A model generated the notes under the pieces. It did no database searches. It was not told the origin of the DNA and saw nothing but the letters and a program-made list of their open reading frames with translations. A DNA stretch of 64,000 nucleotides from Cerioporus squamosus (Eukaryota; Basidiomycota; Agaricomycetes; Polyporales; Polyporaceae): contig JABYQS010000018.1 of assembly GCA_022592435.1 (NCBI GenBank), positions 124,001 through 188,000 of the forward strand, written 5' to 3'. Of this stretch, positions 46,298 through 56,736 are shown in pieces. The position numbers and the translations under genes were made by a program. The stretch's first letter is position 1, and every line of letters starts with the position of its first letter.

Positions 46298-47052
46298 ATG
46301 CCCGTCCACCCTCCGCGTTTCAAGTCTTCGTCAGTGTTGGAGAAACGACTTCGACGGACCTTATCTGCCGATGAAACGCTCCGAATCGCTGCATACACCC
46401 GTGCTCTGAAGGCCCGTCGGACGCAGCAGCGTATTTATAAGCCTAGGTCAGTCATCCCGATTCCAACCGTATATGCTCGGAAACCGCTTTCAGTTTGCTG
46501 ATACATTGTACGCGTATGTAGAATGGAGCTGTGGGATGACGGAGGCAACCCACTCATCACCGCCGTCTTCGAGTTGCCGGGCATGGGTCCCAACGAAGTG
46601 TCCGTGGACGTAGTCGATGGCCGGCTCGTCATCAGCGGCGAGCGTCGCCAGCATGCGCGCTCCCAGGCATATGCTGCTCATGGCGACATCGGAGCCGGAG
46701 ACGAAGACGACAACGCGTCCGGATTTGTCATGGGCCGCTCCTGTGTTCTGCGAGTTCGGGAGCTCAAGTACGGCTTTTTCCGTCGCGTCGTTGCTGTCCC
46801 CGCTGGATGCACCGTAAGTTATCTTTCATAGTTGCTTCTGATGCCAGCTAAGACTGACTGTTCGTGCAATGGCAGACGAAGGACGTCGAGGCGTCCATGG
46901 AGAACGGGATGCTCACTGTGTCATGGCCTCGTGCCCCAATTCAGGTCTTTAGCAATGCACCGCATGCTGATACTTTACCCTCCCAAGATACCCTCGCAGT
47001 TGTAAGCGACGCTCCTCGGTGCTCAGGTAGTCACTCGTCTCGCTCTATGTAA
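46298..47052 (+). CDS. Small heat-shock protein, Hsp20/alpha-crystallin family (copy 2)
   Basis: A second Hsp20 chaperone, opposite in strand to copy 1. ATG 46298 gives MPVHPPRFKSSSVLEKRLRR and AYTRALKARRTQQRIYKPR. After an intron that splits the Arg codon, the alpha-crystallin domain starts MELWDDGGNPLITAVFELPG, then MGPNEVSVDVVDGRLVISGE, an Ala/Asp/Glu-rich insert, LRVRELKYGFFRRVVAVPAG, and after the second intron VEASMENGMLTVSWPRAPI. The tail is Ser-rich, stop at 47050-47052. Both introns are in the same position and phase as in copy 1, so the two are duplicates that have diverged strongly in the N-terminal arm and tail. Confidence 0.87.
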
Positions 47053-47353
47053 CCCGGATGGATGGATTCCTCGCGCTTCGTTGTCGGACTATTCACCTTA
47101 TTTCCTCCGCATAATGGATATACTATGTTTAACTATCAAGCTCTCTGCACTCATCTCCCCACGTCAGCCGTCCAGCTAGGGCTCAATGCGGAGTCTGTGA
47201 TGTACAGAACCCCGCGATTTCGGAGCTCGAGCGAACGACTACTTCGAGATGCCAGGGAGAGCCATCTCATCTTTGAGAGATAAGATAAGATTGCCCACTC
47301 GTCGCAGGTCCGCGAATCCTGAGGCCTGAGGCACATCTTGTTCACTGACCACC

Positions 47354-48367
47354 ATGTCTGCCGTTCACAGTGCTTTGCATCCCGACTTCAAGCCAGTATG
47401 CATCGGCCGCGGAAGCTTTGCCCAAGTATGGTCGTTCGCGGGGACGGATGTCGCATTCAAAGAGGCCCAACGCGGGGAAGAGGGCGACGACATCGCACGC
47501 GAGTTCACAATGTGCGGAGAGGTATACGCTCACTGCCAAGGCGAAACTTTCTTTCTTGTTCCTCGCGCCGTGGCCCTGTCGATACCATCAGGACTTGGAG
47601 AGGACGCCGTGTTCAAACTGTCGGCTCTGCGGGAGAAGACTCTTGTCACGATTCCAACCCATCGTTGGAAGGCCAGACCGACCGTTTGCGCTGAACAGTT
47701 CTCCTCATTCGGCAATGCTACCTACGCCATGGACCTCTCCCCGAGCACGCCGCCACGCGACTCCGCCAGGCCTACTTCCTGCCAGATGCCGCCTCCTCCT
47801 CCTCTGGACCGAACTTGTGTCGCCTGTACTTTGGCAAGAAGTACGGCTCCAGCCGCTCTCGTTTCGCAAACACGCACAACTTCCCTCTGGATTGCGCGCG
47901 GTATGAGGCGCTGACGGCGGCTTACCCGGACTTCCAAGTCTCCCCGGAGGCCATCGCGAGAGGAATAGGCGAGACGCTGGGACATATCCACCTCTGCGCC
48001 GGATATGATGGGAGGGACATCGAGTTTGTGCTCGGCGGGGACGGTGGAGGAGGGTTTTCTTTCTGGGTCATTGATTTCAACCAGGTATACGTCGGACACG
48101 TCATGAATACATGACATTGCTTTGACCTTGACATCCTAGATGCGCGTGTGGCAGTGGGCCAGCGACATTCATTCACTCGCCGACGTACAGCCTCTGGTCG
48201 ACTCGTTCTTCATCTATGACCCCTATTATCCTCGACCTCGACCTTCGGATGCTTTGTACGCAGCTTTCAAAGCCGGGTATCGCAGCGCGTTCTACGCCAG
48301 TGTACTCCCTTTTGCGGACAGGTTTCTAGCAGCCATAGAGGCGGAGCAGGCAGCTGGCGACAACTAG
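47354..48367 (+). CDS. DUF3669-type protein with an apparent reading-frame break
   Basis: A protein of the fungal DUF3669 family (function unknown, kinase-like overall layout). ATG 47354 gives MSAVHSALHPDFKPVCIGRG, SFAQVWSFAGTDVAFKEAQR, and IAREFTMCGEVYAH. A later block PLPEHAATRLRQAYFLPDAA, then NLCRLYFGKKYGSS, NTHNFPLDCARYEALTAAYP, IARGIGETLGHIHLCAGYDG, RDIEFVLGG and FSFWVIDFNQ is in another frame. An intron (about 48085-48139) follows, then MRVWQWASDIHSLADVQPLV and DSFFIYDPYYPRPRP, stop at 48367. The family motif xYAMD-R-x-LPLPE seems to be split: NATYAMD is in the first frame and PLPEHA in the second, at about 47733-47740. This suggests an indel rather than an intron, although a 35-nt intron ending in CTGAACAG (47699) would also restore the frame. 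Confidence 0.65.
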
Positions 48368-49049
48368 GTAGCAGGTGCGTTGAGGTGCACTCAATTTGTA
48401 TCCATCCGCTCATATCACTCACAGACCCAATTGTGAATCACCCCTGGGCGCGAGTGGTTATCCCCTTCGTTCCTCGAACCTGGTACAGTCTGAATAGGAG
48501 CTCGAGCGCGGCATAATAAACCGTGCTTGGCTCTCAGTGTTACCCTTTGCGTGAGTATAGTCTCTCAGCACTGGGATTATCATGATGTTCTCCGACGCTG
48601 ACAGGACTTCTCGCAGACCGATCGACAACTCTCCCGAGGATTCTCGGCAGGCGTACTGAAGCCTCTCCAAGTCCCAGTTCAGCTTGCTGCGGTACTCACT
48701 ACAAAGCGAGGAGATAGGTAGGTCCCGCATAGAACGCCATTGCCCGACGCAGGGTCCTGCAATTGTCTGGGAGAATCTTTCATTCTCCAGCATTCTCCGC
48801 AGGCGTAGATGAACAGGGTTTCTTCGAGCGGATCTTTACCTATCATACAGGCCATCCTGGCTGTCGCCCGTCAAGTCTCGTCATCCCGGACCTTTTTCCC
48901 GTCCCCTGCGTAAGTGCATATCTGAGTGTTCAACAGTGGCATGATCTGACGTGGCATTAGAGTGAAACTGCGCAGTACAACTTTCATCCTAGGTGCGACA
49001 CTCTTATTCTGCGTTCTTCCGCGCTCGATGCCCGTATGCACGTAGGCAT
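48368..49049. other. Intergenic stretch
   Basis: No gene recognised downstream of the DUF3669 gene. Short frames have no motifs. Confidence 0.35.
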
Positions 49050-49214
49050 GCGGTCGTCGACCAGAAGGAACTTGTCAGTAAGTCCGTCAGCGTGCGCAAC
49101 CGTGACGACGTCGGCACGACGGCGCGCGTGAAGACACTGCCGCTCGACGTGGTCGCGGAGGAGCTCGTCGTGCTGGAGAACCGGAAACTATCACCACAGA
49201 CCTATGTATTGTGA
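49050..49214 (+). pseudogene. Possible fragment of a threonyl-tRNA synthetase C-terminal (anticodon-binding) region
   Basis: An isolated coding-like stretch reads VDQKELVSKSVSVRNRDDVG, TTARVKTLPLDVVAEELVVL, ENRKLSPQTYVL and a stop at 49214. The block VxVRNRDD...LPLDxVxxxLxxL resembles the end of class II synthetase anticodon domains, in particular threonyl-tRNA synthetase. No catalytic-domain exons can be found within 1 kb upstream, so it would be a relic or a chance match. The assignment is from memory of the motif only. Confidence 0.3.
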
Positions 49215-49802
49215 ACAGATAGATTGCTGTCACTGTCGTATGGTATCCCGCAACGTGTATATGTAGCTTGCTACATCTTAGGCAACGAGTGGCATAAGAA
49301 TGGCGACCTGAGAGGCACGGAGGTAGATGCTGCTCAGTGCCAAGATAGACTAGCTACACCACGTTGTCTAGACAAAATCGTTAGTGATGGATGCGCAAGA
49401 GGTACAAGGAGACAATGATAGGGAGGGGACCCGGGATTTCCGTCAAGGTCGTGGTCAACGACAAGGCCGCCTCTAGCGCCCGCACGAACTCTCAAGTTCT
49501 CTGAGTATTCTTCTCTTACATGTCTTTCGCAGCCCAGAAGCAAATTTCTCAAGTACATGGATGGGAAGTAAAGGATAGAATAAAGCTAAATCTGAGCCGA
49601 ACATAGGGTATCAGACACCCGGACGATGGCGAGGATGCGATTACAACTCCGGATTCCACAATCTGGTACTGGTAGCAGGCATGCTTTGCATAGTTCTGCA
49701 AAGCACTCGCTGGTACGGGATTGAGCTCTATGACGGAGGAGAGCGGTGTCTAGAAAGTGGCAGTCAGCCATGTACGGAAAAAGCGCAGTAGCAGCGAAGT
49801 AC

Positions 49803-51143
49803 TCACAACCACGGTACGACCAGACTCTTCACAGGGGAAAACAGTAGAACATGAGTCTCTACCATCCCCGACTCATACATCCAGTCCACAAACATCGGTG
49901 CCGAGAACCGCATCCAGAGTACCACCCACGCATATCCCAGCAACTTCACCGCGCGAGTGGGGCCCTCTCTACCGATGCCGAACGACTGTGCGAGCGCGAT
50001 GACCGTATGCTCGAACGTTATCGCCGCCGCGTTGGAGAGGAAGAAGGGAAATGATCGAATATAGTGCTGCTTGCCGATCATGACGTCCCCGAAGGAGTGG
50101 ATGAGCGCGGAGAGGAAGAATGCGGTCCAGACCTGCACCAGGAACGAAAGCCAGGTCCCGCGGGGAATGCGGAGTGCGCGCACAACGAGCTTGCCCCAGC
50201 ACGAGAAGTGCTACGAGGGAGCCTCGGTGAGCTACACAGAGCGTGTGCGCTGTACTCTGGTAAAGAGAACGTACCCGACGGTGAGTTTGGTGCCAAGTGC
50301 GTCTATATGAATGGCGATGAGCAGAGCCCGGTTCTGACACAAATGAATACGTACCCCCATAGTCGACCCATAGTATATGCGTCCGACAACTGGCCGAATA
50401 TATCAGGCCAGTCTCGCGGCCGCGAGAGTCCAAACCCGACTGCTAGCAGCGACGTGCCCTCGTAGCACATCTTGATGACGGCGTTGATCATTACCCCAAA
50501 GACGAGCAGATTCCAGGAACGCAGGAGAAACCCGCTAGAACCAAGTGGCAGTGGTGGCTCTGCGGGTCCAGGCGTGTATAAGTGGCGATATGAGTGAACG
50601 TACGACCCGGCCAGGTCGGTGAGGACGAAGCTCCAGAGGAACTGCCGGCATCGATGGCCCAGAAATTGTGCGCGTGTGCCCTGGAAAGGAGGTGGGATGT
50701 TGGATATCTTCGGTGGGTTTCGGTCAGAGTGACAGGGAGAGACAATATGAACACCAACATACCTGCACGTTCAAGCCAATGAGGCGACTGTTCCGCATGA
50801 TGCAAAACGCATTGAAGGTTCTCGCAAAGAATGATCTGGACGCCAACGGGGATGGGTCATCATCCCGCAAGTACCGAAACTCCTCCATGGGATCTACGAT
50901 CCAGACAAATAGTAGGATGTTAAAGAATGTGTTTGCCAATACCGCGCTGCCAAATGCATAGTTGCTGCCGCTGACACCCGTCGTCGCGGTCAGCAGAGTG
51001 TGCAGGAGGTTTCTGAGTAGGACGAGAGATATAGTCGCCTTCAAGGCATAGGGTACCCTGACGGCCACAAGAACAGCGAGCACAATATCCGGGAGGATAA
51101 GCTGGGTTAGCGGACTGATTGGGACCCTCGTCTCGATGTCCAT
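49803..51143 (-). CDS. Wax-synthase-type membrane-bound O-acyltransferase (MBOAT_2)
   Basis: A multi-span ER-type acyltransferase of the wax synthase domain group, which in fungi includes acyltransferases of secondary metabolism; the acceptor is unknown. ATG 51143 gives MDIETRVPISPLTQLILPDI, VLAVLVAVRVPYALKATIS, FFNILLFVWIVDPMEEFRYL, and FARTFNAFCIMRNSRLIGLN. The next exons read HRCRQFLWSFVLTDLAGSYV, LGSSGFLLRSWNLLVFGVMI and SDAYTMGRLWG, followed across an intron by RTWHQTHR (the WHQ motif). Then come HFSCWGKLVVRALRIPRGTW and LSFLVQVWTAFFLSALIHSF GD, with the presumed catalytic His, and CDS-end hydrophobic segments to TGA 49803. A GTGAGT at the stop could splice to a further exon (coding-like text NPVPASALQNYAKHACYQYQ at about 49640-49720), so the C-terminus is uncertain. 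Confidence 0.78.
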
Positions 51144-52808
51144 GTTCGGTGTGAATGCTCTGAAGATCCGGGGATCGTTTCCATGAGCGTGTTGTCATAA
51201 ACTCAATCGCACTAGAGAGGTACTCACCAAGTAGAGCCCCTAGTCTCGAGGGCAGTAACCCTCGCCTCACTGGACGCAAGTGAAAGTACCAAGTAGAACT
51301 TGAAGCTTGAAGCCGAGTACTTAAAGGTGATACGTACGCAAGGACAGCTCAGCTCGCTACATGAAGATGATGCTGGGAAGCCTTCACTTCGAGATAGGTC
51401 TTCGGCTGCATGCATTATGTGAAGCATCGTGAGGACCGCCGACGCCCAGAATTGAGCAATCAAAGGTCCTTCCTGAGGGTGGTGGTGAGGCAGTAGGAAG
51501 TCCTTCATCGGACCTAAGCGCCCGACACTTCTCTCTTACCGCACAACCACAACGTGGCGAACATCGCCCGCTGCTTCTGGATACCCCAGCACGCGCAAGA
51601 AAGTGTCGCTACGCACGCGTTTACGGTGAGTGCTTTTACAGCCGACGTCTTTCAAGCTTGCCACGGCGGACTCGTGATCCTCGTAGACACCGACACTGAT
51701 TTTTGCTCTTGCCCTGCTGTCTCAAGTATGCATATCATCCATTCGAAGGAGCATCTAAGATCGCATGTACGTACCTTGAAGTTGGTATGATCTGTTCATG
51801 AGAGCTTTTGACTTACTCATCGATTAGGCAGAGGGGGTGTGCGCGCAGCGGAAGCCGTTGTCGAGATGGCAGATCTCATAGCTGTGTCGTATCCGAAGGG
51901 ACTGGCGATGGAAAACGAATGGACTTGGGTTCCCATACACCATAGGCTTCGCGGACAGTGCCAATGACAGTATCTTTCCTCCAGGATACCTCCCTATCAT
52001 CCGTTATCGGTGAGCGTCCACCTTGCGATATCCGTTGGAAGGAACTTATCTTCCTGGGGCGATCGCAGACAGTACTCCTACTGGACGAATTTTTCCTCAG
52101 CTCGTTGAGAAGCGTCAACTGTTCGTCGATGTCAACAACTCTTCCGAGACAGTGGCCCTGGCCTGACATTGCGGGGTCCTGTCATCTGACCAGGTATAAG
52201 TACTCAATACTCATGGGGTCAGGCTGATCTGACTGCGATCGCAGATCCGGATCTTACGGAAGGTTATGAGGGGGACGTACGCTGCTACGCGGTCGGCATA
52301 GAGCGGGCCGCCGTGCGTGCCCGCCACGGCGATGACTTCCCATCCTCTCCCCGCCTCCCCAACGCCCCTTGGCAGGTACCTTGACCCGTGCCATATCTTT
52401 CCACGCGGAAGCTGCGTCTATCCCGAGGCTCCCAGGCACCTTGATGGAAAGTTGGGGTTTCGACTGACCAGGACCTCGCTCTCCAGTGACGGACTCCACC
52501 CTCCCGTATCCCTATCAGTGCTGGTGGACCATGTGCCAGTCTCCGGACACTGCGTCTACTCTATCTCTGGTTAGGCTCTCGTGCATCTCAAGCGTCGTTT
52601 CGACGCCGGAGCCGAGGTATATAACTGAATGCCTTCTATCGCTTGCCGCCTCCGGTCCCCGAGTGCGCTCCTCCCTCGGACGATTGCTCCTGCTGCTCCT
52701 GTGCTCGGAACTCCCGCTCTCGCAGACGACTGCCTCACTCGCAGTCTTGTCTCCTGGACTCGCAGTACATCCGTTTAGCCCCAGCGCCCGCGCAACAAGA
52801 CCATCACC
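51144..52808. other. Intergenic stretch
   Basis: The promoter region of the MBOAT gene (minus) and the MFS gene (plus). A GGTATATAAC at about 52616-52625 may be a TATA element, some 185 bases before the MFS ATG. Short frames, such as one at 51224-51508, lack motifs. A coding-like minus-strand scrap (EVIAVAGTHGGPLYADRVAA at about 52275-52335) could be a relic; I could not place it in a family. Confidence 0.4.
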
Positions 52809-54502
52809 ATGAGCACCAGCGACCTCAAGAAAGTCTCGTCTCGGTCCTCGTCCCTCAAGCACTCCGTGAAGGAGCTCGAGGCATCCTCCTCGTCGGGCGC
52901 GGCCGAGCTCGGGCCCGACGCGCAGGCGCCCCTGCCGACGTTCGCGCACGAGAAGTCGCTCGTGCTCCAGTTCGACGTGCGCATCCTGCCGATCCTCGCG
53001 CTCATGTACCTCGCGAACGCGCTCGACAAGGGCAACCTGGGGAACGCGAAGACGAACGGGATGGAGGCGGACCTGCACTTCAAGGACGGGCAGTACAACA
53101 CCATCCTGTCCGTGTTCTTCGTCCCGTACGTCGTGTTCGCCGCGCCCGTCGCGTTCGTGGGCAAGAAGTTCGGGCCGGCGCGCGTGCTCCCGATTTTGAT
53201 GTTCATATTTGGGAGCATGACGCTCCTCAGCGCGCGGTGAAGAACTTTAGCGGGATGATGGCGACGCGGTGGATCCTGGGTGAGTGCTCGGTGCCCGTCG
53301 GTGCGCTCGGATGACGGGGGAATGCTGACGGCGTATGATCCTTGCGTAGGGATGGCGGAGTCTGGGTTCTTCCCTCTTGTCATCTATTACCTGACGACGT
53401 TCTATCGGAGAGGAGAGCTTGCGCGCCGACTAGCGATATTCTACGCCGCTTCGAACATCGCGAACGCATTCTCCGGTCTCCTCGCTTTTGGTGTCTTCCG
53501 TGAGTGTCCGTATGCCTGCCGTCGACCGAACAATCCGTTGAGCAAATATGTCAGACATCAAGGACTCGAAGATACCCGCATGGAGATACCTGTTCATCAT
53601 TGAGGGAGCCGCTACTGTTCTCTGTACGCCTTACCTCGCTGCCCCGCGACCCGAGATGCTGATGACGCTTCCCAGTCTCTCTCTTCGCGTTCTTCTACCT
53701 GCCTAAGTCCGCGTCCGAAGCCTGGTTCCTGAACGAGGAGGAGCGCAAGATCGCCTTCGAGCGCATCCAGCAAGACTCTTCCTCAATCGTGAACGAACAG
53801 TTCGTGCTCAAGGATGCGCTCAAAATCTTCCTCATGCCCGCGGCGTACGTGTGGCTCGGGATCGAGATCTGCCTGGGTGTGCCCATCCAGTCCGTCGCGC
53901 TCTTCTTGCCGCAGATCATCGCGCGCCTCGGGTACGACACGATCAAGACGAACCTCTACACCGTCGCGCCGAACTGCGTCGGGGCGGTCTTCCTGCTCAT
54001 CCTCGCGTTCTCGTCCGACTACGCGAAGATCCGCTTCCCGTTCATCGCCGCGGGCTTCCTGCTCACGTTCATCGGGTTCATCATCTACGCGACGATCGAC
54101 GTCAAGCGGGAGCTGCAAGTCGCGTACTTTGCGTGCTTCATGATGACGTGGGGCACGTCCGCGCCGTCCGTGCTCCTCAGCACGTGGTACAACAACAACA
54201 TCGCGCACGAGGGCCGCCGCATCGCGCTCACGTCGCTCGGCGTGCCGCTCGCGAACCTCATGGGCCTCGTCTCGTCGAACATCTTCCGCAACCAGGACGC
54301 GCCGAAGTACATTCCTGCGCTGATCACGACCGCGGCGTTTGGCGCGGCGGGCGCGGCGCTCACGCTGCTGCTCGGCGCGTTCATGATTTGGGACAACAAG
54401 CGGCGGGACGCGAAGGAGGGCGTCGTGCGCAAGGCGCGCGATGTGAGCACGGAGATGCTGCGCGAGGGCCCGAAGAGCCCCCAGTTCCGGTGGTTCTTGT
54501 AG
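52809..54502 (+). CDS. Major facilitator superfamily transporter (anion:cation symporter, Dal5/allantoate-permease type) with an apparent 1-base frameshift
   Basis: A twelve-helix plasma-membrane transporter of the fungal Dal5/Tna1/Liz1 group, which imports organic acids such as allantoate, nicotinate or pantothenate; the substrate is unknown. ATG 52809 starts MSTSDLKKVSSRSSSLKHSV. Motifs are FDVRILPILALMYLANALDK (TM1), NAKTNGMEADLHFKDGQYNT and ARVLPILMFIFGSMTLLSA. At 53235-53241 the frame breaks: the expected continuation AVKNFSGMMATRWILG is present but one frame away, and the first frame stops at once (TGA 53238-53240). Then come MAESGFFPLVIYYLTTFYRR, IPAWRYLFIIEGAATVLFS, FAFFYLPKSASEAWFLNEEE and FVLKDALKIFLMPAAYVWLG. 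A long last exon runs to the stop at 54502. No intron fits at the break. Confidence 0.85.
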
Positions 54503-56124
54503 CCATCGCCCGGCCTGGGATGCTGCGTTGTCTCTCGTGCTAATGATGCTCGCGAATGCGCGATCTGTTTCATGATAGTAAAGACAACTCTACGAACCCA
54601 TGTAACCCATCTGTACACATTACTGCTCTGGAATGTAATATCGCAAGGATTTGGAACATCTTCACGCGGGCACGGACACCAAACCACGGTTCGCGGTCCA
54701 CGAAGCGTGACGGAAGCGTGCGGTTTTGAACCGAGTATCGTGACTTGTAGAGAAAGTCGGGCATCGCAGGGATGCTCTACGCATGGCATTCCCAGTACAT
54801 GGTGCATATGGTGGCACACGACTTCACTGTGACTCGTTCTTTTCTCAGTGCTCATACGTGCAGAGTCGAAACACGGACAGACCTCGACTGGGAACGCCGT
54901 GTGTACGTGCTCGTGAATGACGCAGAGAGTCCAGCACTCTCGGGGACGAGTCCGAAGATCCAAGCTGCCCTTATGCGAATCCCGTTCTTTGTACTCTTTT
55001 GAACTAGGTATAGGAGTAACCACTGGAGCGGGTGAGTATGATCTGGGCTAGTGCCACTGTGAACGCCGACGGCGTGATATGAGTGTCAGTATCCATCGCT
55101 CGCCGCAGTACCAGGAAGTACTTACATACATAGGACACTGCCATGAACCCAGACGACCTAGTAGCTCCCTGGCCGACCGATGGCAGATATGTGAAACAGT
55201 GATTTGGGACTTAACACAGCTAAGTAGACTCACCACTGGACTTGGGCGTATGAAGAGCAAGTGAACACAATGCGCACGAGCTGGCCAATACGCACCATGA
55301 AAGTCTGACTTGCATAGTACCACGGACAGACTTGACTGCAGCATGTATGGCTATCCCAGGCCGACGCGACGTCTCCCAGGCCCAAACGACCACCTTCGCT
55401 AGTAGTCATCTTCGCTCCGGTGAACGTAAGTAAGTACTACATACGTACTTATTCGACTCAACCACCGAAAGGTCGACCTTGCGTCACTCCGATGTTCGAT
55501 CATGATCGGTCCCCACAGGAACGCGGGGTTGGCGGAGGGCCTTGCCGAGTCACACTCGGCCCGGACGCGCGTCGGGAATTCCCTTCTATGGAGTATGAGC
55601 GCTCGTGGTGGGACCTGCCAGGATGAATGAACATCGATAGGAACTGTATGGCAAGTACGTGGCAGCTGCCATGGGATAGTTGGAACCAGGGTCTTGGAGG
55701 CGTGAACTGCGGCCCTATGTAGGGGAACTAGTTGCGAAGAAAAAAGTTTCAGAAGCTTCGAGGCGCGGAAAAGGGGGAAGTACTTCAGCTTGCTCAGGAC
55801 TCGGCCTTGCGCAAAAACATACCTAGGGAGCGTTCGCGCTTCCATTGCAGCGGGACGCAAAGTGGCGACAAGAACGTGGGAGAGGGAATGGAGGCGGGAA
55901 AGTTCGACGGCTGAGTAGCATCTTCGGACACGAGAACACGAGAACACGATCGATGCGGAACGCCGTCCGTTCGTTACGTCGCAGCTTGTCGCCGGGTTTT
56001 GACTTGCGCGTATGACTCTGCTGCTGGGGAGGGGCCGGGACATTCGGTTGCCTGATTGCCTGGCAAGTGATCGTATGTGCACCGGAAGGGCACGTCGTCA
56101 TACGCCTGCGCCTCTGCGCCCTGG
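54503..56124. other. Intergenic stretch
   Basis: No gene recognised. It contains short palindromic AAGTAAGTACTACATACGTAC sequence near 55425-55446 and a purine-rich run near 55730-55790 (GAAGAAAAAAG, GGAAAAGGGGGAAG). This is the left half of the largest gene-poor part of the window. Confidence 0.4.
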
Positions 56125-56132
56125 TCTCCGAG
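56125..56132. repeat. Left target-site duplication (8 bp)
   Basis: TCTCCGAG, repeated exactly at 56729-56736, directly outside the terminal inverted repeats. Confidence 0.88.
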
Positions 56133-56728
56133 TAGTGACTTGCAAGTCCCGGCCTCAGGCCGTCAAGCCGCGAGGCCGAGCCCCCACTGAGGCCGGGACG
56201 GGACGGGCCCTACTGGGGGCTTCAGCCGGCTTGACGGCTCGGCTTGTGCTTTTGGCAAGCCCAAGCCGAGCCGTCAGGACGGGGCTTTGACGCTCGTCTT
56301 GTTGCTGCAGAAGATGGCCGGCTATGAGCCAGAAGTCAGTGAGAATTTAACCATAGCGATGCCAGTAACAACTTACAGTGACACGACAGCGACGGGCCTG
56401 CGCACCGAGCATTGTCCGGCGCGTGACCATCGTTGTTAGTGCTCAGGCAGGACTGTTCATCCTCTTGAGCAGCGTTCACAGTCCGTAGACCCTCCTGGAT
56501 GCACTAAATAAACGATTGTCAGTACCAAGGGTGTCGAAACAAGCCCTCACCATCATATCCTTCGACGGCGCTTGTCACTCACCATAAGCCGTGGCTCAGG
56601 CCGGGACGAGCCCTCGGCTCGGCCTGAGACGTCCTCAGGGCCCGGCCTGAGGTTCGACCAAGCCCCGGCCGTCTGAAGCCGAGCCCAAGCCCCGGGCTTC
56701 AGGCCGAGCCGGGACTTGCAAGTCACTA
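56133..56728. mobile_element. hAT-type MITE, 596 bp, with 8-bp target duplication
   Basis: The ends are perfect inverted repeats of 21 bases: left TAGTGACTTGCAAGTCCCGG plus C; the right end at 56708-56728 is its reverse complement. An 8-bp direct repeat (TCTCCGAG) flanks the element. A TAGNG-type terminus together with an 8-bp duplication is the hallmark of the hAT superfamily. Subterminal DNA is strongly GC-rich with many GGCTCGGC/GCCGAGCC words in both orientations, including a 13-bp perfect stem (56233-56245 with 56263-56275). There is no transposase frame, so it needs an autonomous partner elsewhere. The middle (about 56290-56570) is less GC-rich and unlike the ends. The clean duplication suggests a recent insertion. 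Confidence 0.9.
56233..56275. repeat. Perfect 13-bp hairpin inside the hAT-type MITE
   Basis: GACGGCTCGGCTT (56233-56245) pairs with AAGCCGAGCCGTC (56263-56275) around a 17-base loop. hAT elements often carry such subterminal repeats as transposase-binding sites. Confidence 0.8.
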
Positions 56729-56736
56729 TCTCCGAG
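56729..56736. repeat. Right target-site duplication (8 bp)
   Basis: TCTCCGAG, identical to 56125-56132. Confidence 0.88.

Noticed and set aside
51224..51508. 94-aa minus-strand frame upstream of the MBOAT gene
   Set aside because: No motif and no clear splice to the downstream exon; probably promoter or leader.
53174..53220. 47-nt intron ending in CTCCTCAG that would bypass the MFS frame break
   Set aside because: It would remove the conserved segment VLPILMFIFGSMTLLS, and the GTGCTC donor is poor.
55425..55446. Short palindromic AAGTAAGTAC...GTACTTA sequence
   Set aside because: Too short and imperfect to support a mobile element; no flanking duplication was found.
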